From positions 2,833,501 to 2,897,500 of the forward strand of contig NZ_CP067977.1 in assembly GCF_016656965.1 (NCBI RefSeq): a stretch of DNA of 64,000 nt. The letters are read 5' to 3'. The notes beneath the pieces were generated by a model. The model was given only the letters and a program-made list of their open reading frames with translations, had not been told where the DNA came from and made no database searches. Both the position numbers and the translations under genes were made by a program. Every line of letters begins with the position of its first letter. Within the stretch, counting starts at the first letter, position 1. This DNA is from Brevundimonas vitisensis. Its GTDB lineage: Bacteria > Pseudomonadota > Alphaproteobacteria > Caulobacterales > Caulobacteraceae. Positions 51,841-62,854 of the stretch are shown here, in pieces.

Positions 51841-52454
51841 GAAAGACAACCCTGATCCGTTCGGCCGCCGTCCTGGCCGCTGCCGGTCTGATGTCGGCCT
51901 GTGCCCTGCTGTCCAGCCCTGATCCGATCCAGATGTATCGTTTTGGCGTGGCGGCTCAGGCCCTGCCCGCCGATCCGATCGCCAGCCCCGTCCAGGTCAC
52001 TCTGCGCCGTGTCGAGTTCCCCGAAAGCGCGCGGGGCGACCGTCTTCTGGGCATTACCGGCACCGAAGCCGCCTACATCGGCGGCGCGCGCTGGGTTTCG
52101 CCAGCAGCCGATCTCTATAGCGAGAGCCTGGAGGTCGCGTTTGCGGGGCAGGCCCGCCGGGTTCGCCTGATCGGCCCGCGGGAGCTGACGCGAGGGGACT
52201 CGTCCCTCGATATCGACGTGCGGACGTTCGAGACCCGCTATGACTCACCGGGCGGCGTGCCCTCGGTGGTGATCGCGGCCCGGACCCGGCTGATGGCCCT
52301 TCCGGAACGCACGGTCGAGGCGGAACGCACCTTCACCGTCGTGCAGCCCGCTCGTGCCAACACCATCAGCGCCATCGTCGAAGCCTATGACCTGGCCAGC
52401 CGCGACCTGAATGGCCAGATTGTCGCCTGGACCGACCAGGCCGCCGGCAACTAG
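51837..52454 (+). CDS. ABC-type transport auxiliary lipoprotein (PqiC-like)
   Basis: This 205-residue lipoprotein has Cys22 after GLMSA and a domain like that of PqiC/DUF330-type auxiliary lipoproteins (MYRFG at 33-37, RVEFPESARGDRLLGITGTE, ARWVSPAADLYSESLEVAF). It starts at a GTG overlapping the mlaD stop (GTGA), so it is the last gene of the four-gene Mla-like operon and probably the outer-membrane partner. The gene ends three bases before the next convergent gene. Confidence 0.85.
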   Translation: MRKTTLIRSAAVLAAAGLMSACALLSSPDPIQMYRFGVAAQALPADPIASPVQVTLRRVEFPESARGDRLLGITGTEAAYIGGARWVSPAADLYSESLEVAFAGQARRVRLIGPRELTRGDSSLDIDVRTFETRYDSPGGVPSVVIAARTRLMALPERTVEAERTFTVVQPARANTISAIVEAYDLASRDLNGQIVAWTDQAAGN

Positions 52455-52457
52455 GCG

Positions 52458-53318
52458 TCAGACCGCCTTGCGCACCGCATCCATCCGGGCCTCGATCTCG
52501 GCGCGGCGGGTGCGGGCGGCAGCGATGGCGGCGTCGGCCTGATCCAGGGCGGCCAGCAGGGCGTCGCGGGTACGGGCCAGGCGAACGGGGTCGGGGCGCA
52601 CCTTGCGCGGCCGCTTGCCCATCAGGCCCAGGGCATCCTTCCAGTCGTCCCGCCAGTCGCCAATAGCTTGGGGCAGGCGTTGCAGGCAGGCGAGGGCGCT
52701 GACCTCCGCATTCTGGGCCATGCGGATCAGGGGCAGGGTGCGAATGCCCGCTTGCCGCGCCGACGACAGTTGCGACAGGCGCTGGCGCAGCGGAGCGGCT
52801 GAATCAGGTATGGCCTCCCCCTCATCCGCTGCGGGCACTGGCGGGCACCGATCGGCCCCGGCGACGACATGGGCATCAAGGTCGGTGACGACGTTGCGGA
52901 TGTCGGCCCAGACATCTTCCAGCACCCGGCTGCGGCGCTCGACCCTGTCGGCCCGGTCTGTCAGTTCGATGCCGGTTTCGTTCAAGGTCCGCGAGGCCGC
53001 CAGATATCGGGCGCGCAGGGCCTTCAATCGGCGCTTACGGCTGTCGAACAGGCCGGCCAGCCCCCGGCGTGGTTCCAGCGAGGCCGGGGCCAGCCCATCC
53101 AGTGCATTGCGCAGATGCGCGATCAGGGCAGACGCCTCGGTCAGGTCGCCGTTGCGGGTTTCCGACAGGGTCCGGTCCAGGGTCGAGGACAGGGCCCCGT
53201 GCGGTGCTGCGCCGAACGCGCCGTCGTCCTGATCACCCCAGGTCGCCGCGATCGCCTCAATCCGTGCCCGATCCGGCTCCGGCGCTCCGCCGCCCAGCCG
53301 ATATCCCCCGTCCGCCAT
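52458..53318 (-). CDS. Coiled-coil protein of unknown function
   Basis: This 286-residue soluble, helix-rich protein contains Arg/Ala/Leu heptads, e.g. SRKRRLKALRARYLAASRTL and the C-terminal ALLAALDQADAAIAAARTRR. It has two linkers, the second around residues 168-180. The middle part loosely recalls TelA/KlaA toxic-anion-resistance proteins, but I cannot assign it. A perfect CtrA-type box lies 25-39 bases upstream of the start, so it is a candidate cell-cycle-controlled gene. Confidence 0.7.
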   Translation of the reverse strand: MADGGYRLGGGAPEPDRARIEAIAATWGDQDDGAFGAAPHGALSSTLDRTLSETRNGDLTEASALIAHLRNALDGLAPASLEPRRGLAGLFDSRKRRLKALRARYLAASRTLNETGIELTDRADRVERRSRVLEDVWADIRNVVTDLDAHVVAGADRCPPVPAADEGEAIPDSAAPLRQRLSQLSSARQAGIRTLPLIRMAQNAEVSALACLQRLPQAIGDWRDDWKDALGLMGKRPRKVRPDPVRLARTRDALLAALDQADAAIAAARTRRAEIEARMDAVRKAV

Positions 53319-53342
53319 CTCACGCCCTCCACCCCGCCCGTC

Positions 53343-53357
53343 TTAACGACAGGTTAA
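53343..53357. promoter_or_regulatory. Perfect CtrA-type box
   Basis: TTAA-CGACAGG-TTAA matches the CtrA consensus TTAA-N7-TTAA at all eight positions. It sits between the scoB stop (53365) and the start of the coiled-coil gene (53318), 25-39 bases upstream of the latter, where CtrA could activate or repress it. Confidence 0.6.
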
Positions 53358-53364
53358 GTGAGCA

Positions 53365-54024
53365 CTATGCCAGCGTCTTCAGATTTTCGGAAACGGTGTA
53401 GGTCGCTTCGGTCTTCGCGGCCACTTCGTCCAGGGTCACGCCCTCGGCCAGTTCGATCAGCTCCAGGCCCGATCCATCCGGCTTGACGTCGAACACAGCC
53501 AGGTCGGTGATGATCCGGCTGACCACGCCCGTGCCCGTCAGCGGCAGGGTACAGGCCTTCAGAACCTTCGACTGGCCATGCTTGTTGGCGTGATCCATGA
53601 CCACCACCACGCGCTTGACGCCGGCCACCAGATCCATGGCCCCGCCCATGCCCTTCACCAGCTTGCCGGGGATCATCCAGTTGGCGATGTCGCCGTTCTC
53701 GGCCACTTCCATGGCCCCCAGGATCGACAGATTGATGTGTCCGCCGCGGATCATGGCGAAGCTGTCGGAAGAGCTGAAATAGCTGCTTTCCGGGATCTGG
53801 GTGATCGTCTGCTTGCCGGCATTGATCAGGTCGGCATCCACCTCGTCCTCATAGGGGAAGGGGCCCATGCCCAGCATGCCGTTTTCAGACTGCAGGGTCA
53901 CCTCGATCCCCACCGGGATATGGTTGGCCACCAGGGTCGGAATCCCGATGCCCAGGTTGACGTAGAAGCCGTCTTCCAGTTCGCGGGCGGCGCGGGCGGC
54001 CAGTTGATCGCGTGTGCGGGGCAT
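53365..54024 (-). CDS. scoB: 3-oxoacid CoA-transferase subunit B
   Basis: This is the beta subunit (219 residues) of succinyl-CoA:3-ketoacid CoA-transferase, which moves CoA between succinyl-CoA and acetoacetate-like acids. [20 protein letters not shown] and the active-site Glu in [14 protein letters not shown] are conserved, as is [18 protein letters not shown]. The start at 54024 follows the microprotein gene by five bases; a longer open frame from 54273 crosses it. Confidence 0.93.
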   Translation of the reverse strand: MPRTRDQLAARAARELEDGFYVNLGIGIPTLVANHIPVGIEVTLQSENGMLGMGPFPYEDEVDADLINAGKQTITQIPESSYFSSSDSFAMIRGGHINLSILGAMEVAENGDIANWMIPGKLVKGMGGAMDLVAGVKRVVVVMDHANKHGQSKVLKACTLPLTGTGVVSRIITDLAVFDVKPDGSGLELIELAEGVTLDEVAAKTEATYTVSENLKTLA

Positions 54025-54029
54025 GGGTC

Positions 54030-54197
54030 TCAGCCTTTCTCGGCAGGGGCGGCTGCGCGTCGAATGTCGCGTGCGGCATCGGACAGGTCGTCGCCGAGCG
54101 AGCAGGTGTTGAACATGATGAGCACCAGCAGGATGACCACCCAGGTCAGCTTGTCGTTGATCGCTTTCAACAGGTCGGGTTTGGGCGTCTCGGTCAT
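54030..54197 (-). CDS. 55-residue membrane microprotein between scoA and scoB
   Basis: This open frame of 55 codons starts at the ATG overlapping the scoA stop (TGATG) and ends five bases before the scoB ATG. It encodes a polar N-terminus ([17 protein letters not shown]), one membrane helix at about 18-31 ([14 protein letters not shown]) and a soluble charged tail ([19 protein letters not shown]). Tight coupling to both neighbours, GC-rich third positions and a convincing helix argue for a real gene. Function unknown; it might tether or stabilise the CoA-transferase, which is speculation. Confidence 0.65.
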   Translation of the reverse strand: MTETPKPDLLKAINDKLTWVVILLVLIMFNTCSLGDDLSDAARDIRRAAAPAEKG

Positions 54198-54901
54198 CAG
54201 GCGGTCTCCCTCTGCCTAACCGTCCGCTGTTCGATCCGCTTTTCGAACGTCCCGACGAACAGGCGGTCGACATAGATGCCGGGTGTGTGGATGTGGTCCG
54301 GGTCGATCGTCCCGGTGGGTACGATGTGCTCCACCTCGACGACCGTCATCTTGCCAGCGGTGGCCATCATTGGGTTGAAGTTGCGGGCGGTCTTGCGGAA
54401 CACCAGATTGCCCGCAGCGTCGGCCTTCCATGCCTTGACGATCGATAGGTCGGCGACCAGGCCGGTCTCCATCACATATTTGCGGCCGTCGAACTCACGC
54501 ACCTCCTTGCCCTCGGCGACCAGGGTGCCGACGCCGGTGGCGGTGAAGAAGGCGGGGATGCCCGCGCCGCCTGCGCGGATGCGCTCGGCCAGGGTGCCCT
54601 GCGGATTGAATTCCAGCTGCAGCTCACCGGCCAGATACTGGCGCTCGAACTCCTTGTTCTCGCCAACATAGGACGAGATCATCTTGGCGATCTGGCGCGT
54701 TTCCAAGAGCTGGCCCAGGCCGAACCCGTCCACACCCGCATTGTTGGAGATGACGGTCAGCCCCTTCACGCCGCTGTCGCGCAGCGCCGCGATCAGGTTC
54801 TCGGGAATGCCGCACAGGCCGAACCCGCCTGACATCACCGTCATGCCGTCGAACGTCAGACCCTCCAGCGCCGTCTTGGCGTCGGGAAAGATTTTCCGCA
54901 T
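54197..54901 (-). CDS. scoA: 3-oxoacid CoA-transferase subunit A
   Basis: This is the alpha subunit (234 residues) of the CoA-transferase. [30 protein letters not shown] and [19 protein letters not shown] are family hallmarks, and the C-terminal [20 protein letters not shown] is conserved. It starts the operon scoA-microprotein-scoB. Together the two subunits allow ketone-body or short-chain acid use. Confidence 0.93.
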   Translation of the reverse strand: MRKIFPDAKTALEGLTFDGMTVMSGGFGLCGIPENLIAALRDSGVKGLTVISNNAGVDGFGLGQLLETRQIAKMISSYVGENKEFERQYLAGELQLEFNPQGTLAERIRAGGAGIPAFFTATGVGTLVAEGKEVREFDGRKYVMETGLVADLSIVKAWKADAAGNLVFRKTARNFNPMMATAGKMTVVEVEHIVPTGTIDPDHIHTPGIYVDRLFVGTFEKRIEQRTVRQRETA

Positions 54902-55031
54902 GGGCCGGGCTCCCTCATTATTTTCACCGTCTGATGAAATTCGACGGCCTCACCCGCTCATACGGCCATGCGCCGGATGGGGCAAGACGGCAGGTGGCGG
55001 AAGGGGGATCGCCCGGGTAGCCGAGGGGCGC

Positions 55032-55352
55032 TCACAAATGCCGCCGCACCCTCTGTTCCAGCAGGGTGACCAGCTCGGGCTGCATGAAATCGTAGTCGTC
55101 GGGGATGTCCAGGCATATGACGCGGGCCCGCTTCAGCTGGGCCTTGAACCGGCGCTGGAGTTTGGCGCGGTGGGCGCGCTCCATGACGAAGATGATGTCG
55201 GCCCATTCCAGATGGTCCGCCGTCACCAACTCCTCCGCATCCGGTGCCAGACCAGCCGAGGCGGTCTCCACGCCCGGCCAAGACCCGAACACCTGCTCGG
55301 CCGTGGGGGAGCGCAGGCGGTTGCGGGAGCAGAGGAAGAGGAGGTTGGTCAG
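55032..55352 (-). CDS. Low-molecular-weight protein tyrosine phosphatase-like protein
   Basis: The P-loop LCSRNRLRSPT (Cys-x5-Arg-Ser) is the signature of this family, and the product (106 residues) further shows LEWADIIFVMERAHRAKLQR and the general-acid region LDIPDDYDFM. No ATG lies before the P-loop; I start it at the CTG at 55352 (MTNLLFLCSRN), preceded by AAGAGGGA at good distance. The first ATG at 55292 would remove the catalytic loop. It may be a phosphatase or a CheY/ArsC-like relative of it. Confidence 0.75.
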   Translation of the reverse strand: MTNLLFLCSRNRLRSPTAEQVFGSWPGVETASAGLAPDAEELVTADHLEWADIIFVMERAHRAKLQRRFKAQLKRARVICLDIPDDYDFMQPELVTLLEQRVRRHL

Positions 55353-55376
55353 AAACGTCCCTCTTAACTGCCGACG

Positions 55377-56156
55377 TCAGCCGTTCTCAGCATAGTATCG
55401 CTGCACAACCGCGGGATCAGCATTGAGGCGTTCGATCATACCTTCGATCGGAACAAAGTCCGATGGTTGGACCATCAGCACGATCGCGTCGCCCTGTGCA
55501 TCTGCGAGTACGCCCTCGTTGCGCAGTTCTTCCAGCGCACTCACGAACGCCTCAAAAGCTCCGTTGGCAAACTCGTCGTCCGCGATGGTCTGCTCGAACG
55601 GGATGTCTCCACGGCTCTGACGAAGAAGAAGTCGGTAGGGAATGTCGAAAAATCCATCACCCTCTTCGATAGGCCAAGCCTGAAGATTCCACTCCGCTTC
55701 AGATCGCAGGGCTTCGTCGGTCTCGGCCGCTATCGCTTTGACGGTTTGTGCCATCGCGCCGAGAGTCATCGGCACTTCATCCGTGGTGATGCCAAAGCCG
55801 TAGAGCTTGTGGTCAGCATGCTTGGCACGGATAAGGTCGAATGAAGCGCGCGAAGCTGATTTTACCGCACCTTTGAGTTCGCCGAAGTCGAAAGACCCGC
55901 GGCGATAGCAACCTTCGGCTGACTTAACAAAACCCGCGCCGCCCTTCTTAGCGAGTAACCGGTCGATCTCTTGCCGAGCGGCTTTAGATGATGACGCATT
56001 GATCGTATGAGACATGCCAAAGGTTTTGACCGCCCCTTCCGCAACCCAAATCTGGCTACGGAACTGGCGGACCTCATAAAATTCGGATGGCGTATCGTCG
56101 TCCATCTTATGCATGAGCCACCAGAAGACTTGAGGCTTGCTGAATAGATTCCACAT
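55377..56156 (-). CDS. WGR-like plus DUF4303-like protein
   Basis: This 259-residue protein of uncertain function starts at 56156 (MWNLFSKPQVFWW) after GGGGA. The N-terminal 80 residues resemble a WGR domain (SEFYEVRQFRSQIWVAEGAV, then AARQEIDRLLAKKGGAGFVK). The rest (ASFDLIRAKHADHKLYGFGI, WNLQAWPIEEGDGFFDIPY) resembles DUF4303, a domain discussed as an immunity protein. The DNA is visibly less GC-rich than the neighbours, suggesting horizontal acquisition. Confidence 0.6.
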   Translation of the reverse strand: MWNLFSKPQVFWWLMHKMDDDTPSEFYEVRQFRSQIWVAEGAVKTFGMSHTINASSSKAARQEIDRLLAKKGGAGFVKSAEGCYRRGSFDFGELKGAVKSASRASFDLIRAKHADHKLYGFGITTDEVPMTLGAMAQTVKAIAAETDEALRSEAEWNLQAWPIEEGDGFFDIPYRLLLRQSRGDIPFEQTIADDEFANGAFEAFVSALEELRNEGVLADAQGDAIVLMVQPSDFVPIEGMIERLNADPAVVQRYYAENG

Positions 56157-56189
56157 ATCGTTCCCCAACGTCCCTCGGGCGCGCAAGCC

Positions 56190-57722
56190 CTACAGCGGAA
56201 TATTATCGTGCTTCTTCCACGGGTTTTCCTGCTGCTTGTTCTTCAGCGTCCGTAGCGCCTTGATCAGCCGGCGCCGGGTGCCGTGGGGCATGATGACGTC
56301 GTCGATGTAGCCCAGGCCTGCGGCCACGAAGGGGTTGGCGAAGCGTTCCTTGTATTCGGCCTCGCGGGCGGCCAGGGCCTCGGGGTCGCCGGCTTCCTTG
56401 CGGAAGATGATCTCGACCGCGCCCTTGGCCCCCATGACGGCGATCTCGGCGCTGGGCCAGGCATAGTTGACGTCGCCGCGCAGGTGTTTGGAGCTCATCA
56501 CGTCATAGGCACCGCCATAGGCCTTGCGCGTGATGACGGTCAGCTTGGGCACGGTGGCCTCGGCATAGGCGAACAGCAGTTTGGCCCCGTGCTTGATCAG
56601 GCCGCCGTATTCCTGGCGCGTGCCGGGCATGAAGCCGGGCACATCGACAAAGGTCACCAGGGGGATGTCGAAGGCGTCGCAGAAGCGCACGAACCGCGCG
56701 GCCTTGCGGCTGGAATCGATGTCCAGCACGCCGGCCAGGACCTGGGGCTGGTTGGCGACGATGCCGACGCTCTGGCCGTCCAGGCGGCCGAAGCCGGTGA
56801 CGATATTCTTGGCGAAATCGGCACCGATCTCAAAGAATTCGGCCTCGTCCACCGTCTTCAGGATCAGCTCCTTGATGTCATAGGGCTGGTTCGGATTGGC
56901 CGGCACCAGGGTGTCCAGCGACGCCTCGTCCCGGTCCGGGTCGTCATAGCTGTCGCGCACCGGCGGCTTTTCGCGGTTCGACAGGGGCAAAAAGCCGATC
57001 AGGCGGCGGACCTCGGACAGGGCCTCCAGATCGTTCTCGAACGCGCCATCGGCGACACCGGACTTGCCCGCATGGACGCGGGCGCCGCCCAGATCCTCGT
57101 GGCTGACGACTTCATTGGTGACCGTCTTCACGACGTCGGGGCCGGTGACGTACATGTAGGAGGTGTCCTTCACCATGAAGATGAAGTCGGTGATGGCGGG
57201 CGAATAGACGTCGCCCCCCGCGCAGGGGCCCATGATCACGCTGATCTGGGGTATGACGCCGCTGGCAAGCGTGTTCTGCAGGAAGATGTCGGCGTATCCG
57301 GCCAGCGATTCCACGCCCTCCTGAATGCGCGCACCGCCTGCGTCGAACAGGCCGATGATCGGCGCGCCATTGGTCAGGGCCGCCTTCTGCAGCTTGACGA
57401 TCTTGGACGCATGCGCCCCCGACAGGGAGCCGCCGAAGACGGTGAAATCCTTGGAGAAGACATAGACCAGGCGCCCGCCGATGGTGCCGTGGCCGGTCAC
57501 GACGCCGTCGCCGGGGATGCGCTGCTTCTCCATGCCGAACTCGTGGCTGCGATGCTCCACGAACATGTCGGTCTCTTCGAAACTGCCTTCATCCAGCAGG
57601 ACCTCGATGCGTTCGCGCGCGGTCAGCTTGCCCTTGGCGTGCTGGCTGGCGATGCGGGCCTCGCCGCCGCCCAGGCGGGCATGGGCGCGGCGCTTGTCCA
57701 GTTCGTCGAGGATGGTCTTCAT
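56190..57722 (-). CDS. pccB: Propionyl-CoA carboxylase beta subunit
   Basis: PccB is the carboxyltransferase subunit (510 residues) that moves CO2 from biotin to propionyl-Co[21 protein letters not shown], the acyl-CoA site [20 protein letters not shown], and [16 protein letters not shown] with [20 protein letters not shown] at the N-terminus are typical. [17 protein letters not shown] is the usual C-terminus. The start at 57722 is used; an ATG three codons earlier is possible. No accA-like biotin carboxylase (pccA) lies next to it in this window. Confidence 0.94.
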   Translation of the reverse strand: MKTILDELDKRRAHARLGGGEARIASQHAKGKLTARERIEVLLDEGSFEETDMFVEHRSHEFGMEKQRIPGDGVVTGHGTIGGRLVYVFSKDFTVFGGSLSGAHASKIVKLQKAALTNGAPIIGLFDAGGARIQEGVESLAGYADIFLQNTLASGVIPQISVIMGPCAGGDVYSPAITDFIFMVKDTSYMYVTGPDVVKTVTNEVVSHEDLGGARVHAGKSGVADGAFENDLEALSEVRRLIGFLPLSNREKPPVRDSYDDPDRDEASLDTLVPANPNQPYDIKELILKTVDEAEFFEIGADFAKNIVTGFGRLDGQSVGIVANQPQVLAGVLDIDSSRKAARFVRFCDAFDIPLVTFVDVPGFMPGTRQEYGGLIKHGAKLLFAYAEATVPKLTVITRKAYGGAYDVMSSKHLRGDVNYAWPSAEIAVMGAKGAVEIIFRKEAGDPEALAAREAEYKERFANPFVAAGLGYIDDVIMPHGTRRRLIKALRTLKNKQQENPWKKHDNIPL

Positions 57723-57835
57723 GGCGGGCATCCGGGATAGAGAGCGACAGGGCAGGGGTCTGTCACCCGGCTTACGGCGGGGCGGCGATGCAGGCAAGCG
57801 AGCGCCCGGTCATGCCGCACAGGCGATGGAGGGGG

Positions 57836-59908
<2,073 letters not shown>

Positions 59909-60024
59909 ATCGGCCGGCCCACGACCAGCGAAACAGCTTGAGCCGTCGCGCATGACCTGCATTCTTCTGCGGCGGAGTGCGAGCCGGTTCAAGGCAGGTT
60001 TGGCCATCGGCAGATTGCGGGGTC

Positions 60025-60891
60025 ATGACGATGTCGACTGTGGATTCGGATCGAAAACCCAGGCCCCGCACCTTGCGGTTTCTCTTGGCTGCCTGCCTGA
60101 TTGCTCTCGGCGTGGCCTTGCTTGGATCGTTGTGGACAGTGCACGCCCCATCACCCGCCCAGGGTGAGGCAGCGTTTGAAAAAGTATTCGTGCTGGTTTC
60201 CCTTGGGCTTTCGATCTTCGCCCTGACGTCACTGGTCCAGTTCTTTGTCCTGTCGAGCAGGGGTGCCCAGAGCACGCTGGATTTTCACGCCTTTTTTATC
60301 GCCATGGCTTCGTTCCTCGGGGTCGTGCCAGCGCTGATTGTTGTCATATCCGCCAGCGGCATCATGGACGCGGCGAAAGCCGCCCAGCTTGCTGCGCCGT
60401 TCGAGGCCCGCGTCAGGGAACGGCAGATCGATTTTGCCAATAACGACGAGCTTGTTCTGGGAAGCGAACTGCTCGCTCCAGCGGCGCTGGGGCAGTCAAA
60501 CGGGATCGACAAGGCCTACGCCGCGATCGAGCAGGCTCGTGCGAGGCAACGTGCCATGGATCGGTATCTGGCCGACGAGAAGGCGAAGTTCAGCGAAAGT
60601 CTCGCGCAGGCGGATATCGATCCCGCCGTGAAAGAGCAGGCGGCGCTGTCGTTCGGGTCGTTCGTTTCGGGCGTCGCAGCGATCGACTATGAAATCATGG
60701 GTCTGAGGGAAGTCATCCTGAACGAGACGAGCATAGCGCTCGGGATCCTGAGCAGAAGCCGCTCCTGGACCGTCGAGAATGGCACTATCAAACTGTCTGA
60801 CCCCGCCAGCCAGCGGGCCTTCGACCGAAGCGTTGCCACCGTGGCAGACCTCGAACGCGAACTCATGGTCCTGCTGCAGGGGCCGGACTGA
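60025..60891 (+). CDS. Hypothetical membrane protein
   Basis: I do not recognise this 288-residue protein. Three hydrophobic segments lie at about 16-34 (LRFLLAACLIALGVALLGS), 56-75 (VFVLVSLGLSIFALTSLVQF) and 90-112 (FFIAMASFLGVVPALIVVIS); the C-terminal 170 residues are helical and Ala-rich (AYAAIEQARARQRAMDRYLA). The start at 60025 (MTMSTVDSDRKPRPRTLR) is used, or the ATG at 60031. Base composition is lower in GC than most neighbours. It is convergent with the next gene. Confidence 0.6.
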   Translation: MTMSTVDSDRKPRPRTLRFLLAACLIALGVALLGSLWTVHAPSPAQGEAAFEKVFVLVSLGLSIFALTSLVQFFVLSSRGAQSTLDFHAFFIAMASFLGVVPALIVVISASGIMDAAKAAQLAAPFEARVRERQIDFANNDELVLGSELLAPAALGQSNGIDKAYAAIEQARARQRAMDRYLADEKAKFSESLAQADIDPAVKEQAALSFGSFVSGVAAIDYEIMGLREVILNETSIALGILSRSRSWTVENGTIKLSDPASQRAFDRSVATVADLERELMVLLQGPD

Positions 60892-60915
60892 ACCAGTCTC
60901 GGTCTTGACGGTTGC

Positions 60916-61932
60916 CTAGGCCGCGCGGCTGACGGCGAAGTCGGCCAGGCTTTCCAGGGCGTCGCGCCAGTCGCTGGGGGGCAGGACCGACAGAGCCGCC
61001 TTGGCCAGGTCGGCGAATTCCCCGGCGGTGTCCAGGGTGGCCCCCAGGGCACCGGTACCGATGACCAGTTCACGGGCGCGGCGGAAGTCGTCGGGGGTGC
61101 GTTGGCCCTTGCTGATGGTGCGGTCCCAGAAGGCGTCCTCGCGGCCCCGGGTGCGGGCGACGGCCAGCAGCAGGGGCAGGGTGGCCTTGCCTTCGTTGAA
61201 GTCGTCACCAGCGTTCTTGCCCAGGGTCTCGGACGCGCCGCCATAATCAAGCGCATCGTCGGCCAGTTGGAACGCCAGGCCCAGGTTCAGGCCATAGGCC
61301 CGCAGAGCCGTCACCGCCGCCTCGTCCGCGCCCACGCCCACGGCCCCGGCCTCGGCGGCCGCCGCGAACAGTTCGGCGGTCTTGGCCGAGATAATCTGTA
61401 GATAGGTATCGCGATCCAGGTTCAGGTCATGGGCGCGCGTCAGCTGCAGCACCTCGCCCTCGGAAATCACGCCCGACGCCTTGGCCAGGATGCCCAGGGC
61501 CCGCATCTGGTCGGTTTCGACCATTAACTCGAACGCCCTCGCGAACAGGAAATCGCCGACGAGGACGCTGGACGGGGCCCCCCAGATCAAATGCGCCGCT
61601 ACCTTGCCCCGACGCAGGTCCGAGGTATCGACGACGTCGTCATGCAGCAGGGTTGCCGTGTGGATGAACTCGACCGCCGCTGCCAGCTTCAGCGGGGCGT
61701 CGATCGCGCCGGTCGCCCCACACGCCCGTGCCGCCGCTACGGTCAGCATGGGCCGCAACCGCTTGCCGCCGGCCGCGATCAGATGTTCGGCCAGCATGGG
61801 AATGACCGGTACGTCGGACTGCATCCGCGCCAGGATCAGGGCATCGACCGCGCGCATGTCGGGGCCCGCGAGGCGAACCAGGGCCTCGACGTCACCCTTG
61901 GGACGGGGAGCGGCGACGGTGACAGCGTCCAA
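60916..61932 (-). CDS. Polyprenyl diphosphate synthase
   Basis: This trans-prenyltransferase (338 residues with a TTG start at 61932) builds the isoprenoid side chain of ubiquinone. Two Asp-rich motifs are present: HDDVVDTSD and LADDALDYGG. AAGGKRLRPMLTVAAARACG and TGALGATLDTAG are also typical, and the length fits octaprenyl diphosphate synthase (IspB-like). No ATG is in a sensible place: upstream in-frame sequence to 62136 overlaps the divergent methyltransferase gene. Confidence 0.85.
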   Translation of the reverse strand: MDAVTVAAPRPKGDVEALVRLAGPDMRAVDALILARMQSDVPVIPMLAEHLIAAGGKRLRPMLTVAAARACGATGAIDAPLKLAAAVEFIHTATLLHDDVVDTSDLRRGKVAAHLIWGAPSSVLVGDFLFARAFELMVETDQMRALGILAKASGVISEGEVLQLTRAHDLNLDRDTYLQIISAKTAELFAAAAEAGAVGVGADEAAVTALRAYGLNLGLAFQLADDALDYGGASETLGKNAGDDFNEGKATLPLLLAVARTRGREDAFWDRTISKGQRTPDDFRRARELVIGTGALGATLDTAGEFADLAKAALSVLPPSDWRDALESLADFAVSRAA

Positions 61933-62050
61933 CGGAGAAACTCGTGTGCAGGCGTATAGGGAGAGGCGAAACGCAGAATCGCGCAATCGGTGTCTTGCCC
62001 GGCGGCAACGCACTGCACAATGGTGAGCCGGACATGCAGGGTCAAGGCGC

Positions 62051-62815
62051 GTGACCGTCGCAGCCGACGGCAACGGACAGCAGGGCATCGCCGAGAACAC
62101 GGTTCTGGGCGGACGCATCCGGCTGCGCCAAGCCATCGGGGGCTATCGGGCTGGCATGGATGCGGCCCTGCTGGCGGCTGCAGTGGAGGCCAAACCTGGG
62201 ACTCGGGTGATCGAGGCGGGCTGCGGCGTCGGTGGGGTGCTGACCCAGGTCGCAGCCCGATGTCCGGCGGTGCACCTGATGGGAGTTGAGCGCGATCCCG
62301 CCGCGGCCGATCTGGCGCGCCAGAACCTCGACATCAACGGGTTCGGGGACCGGGCCAGTATCGTGAGGGGGGACGTCGCGGCGGGTTTCCGAGCCCTGGA
62401 GCGTCCAGCTTTCGATTGGGCCATCGCCAACCCGCCCTATTTCGACGACCCGGGGGCCTTGCGCGCACCGGCACTGGCCAAGCGCGGGGCCTGGATAGCG
62501 GACGACGGTCTGGCGGCCTGGACCGATTTCCTGACGGCGGCCGTTCGCGACGGCGGGCGGATCGTCGTGATCCACCGTGCCGACCGGCTGGCGGACATTC
62601 TGACGCTTCTGGGCGCCCGGTGCGGGTCGTTCGCCATCCGGCCCGTTCAGTCTTTTGCCGACGAACCGGCCAAGCGGGTGCTGGTCCAGGCGGTGCGTTC
62701 CGGCCGGGCCCCCTTGCGCCTGTTGCCCGCCCTGGTCCTGCACGACCGCAGCGGGGCCAAGCATACGCTGCAGGCCGAGGCCATCCTGCGCGGCGAGGCG
62801 GCTTTGGGCTGGTAA
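62051..62815 (+). CDS. TrmN6-like methyltransferase
   Basis: This 254-residue SAM-dependent methyltransferase resembles tRNA1(Val) A37-N6 methyltransferase TrmN6/YfiC. The SAM loop VIEAGCGVGGVLTQVA is at about 53-68; DWAIANPPYF at 122-131 carries the NPPY catalytic motif of N6-adenine enzymes. It starts at a GTG at 62051 with AAGG upstream. It is divergent from the polyprenyl synthase gene, whose start region it nearly touches. Confidence 0.8.
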   Translation: MTVAADGNGQQGIAENTVLGGRIRLRQAIGGYRAGMDAALLAAAVEAKPGTRVIEAGCGVGGVLTQVAARCPAVHLMGVERDPAAADLARQNLDINGFGDRASIVRGDVAAGFRALERPAFDWAIANPPYFDDPGALRAPALAKRGAWIADDGLAAWTDFLTAAVRDGGRIVVIHRADRLADILTLLGARCGSFAIRPVQSFADEPAKRVLVQAVRSGRAPLRLLPALVLHDRSGAKHTLQAEAILRGEAALGW

Positions 62816-62854
62816 CGACTGTTACGGCGAGGGGCAGCGCGATATAGGTCCGCC

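Noticed and set aside
53578..54219. 213-codon plus-strand frame opposite scoB
   Set aside because: Antisense, His/Gly-rich shadow frame; the minus-strand genes explain the coding signal.
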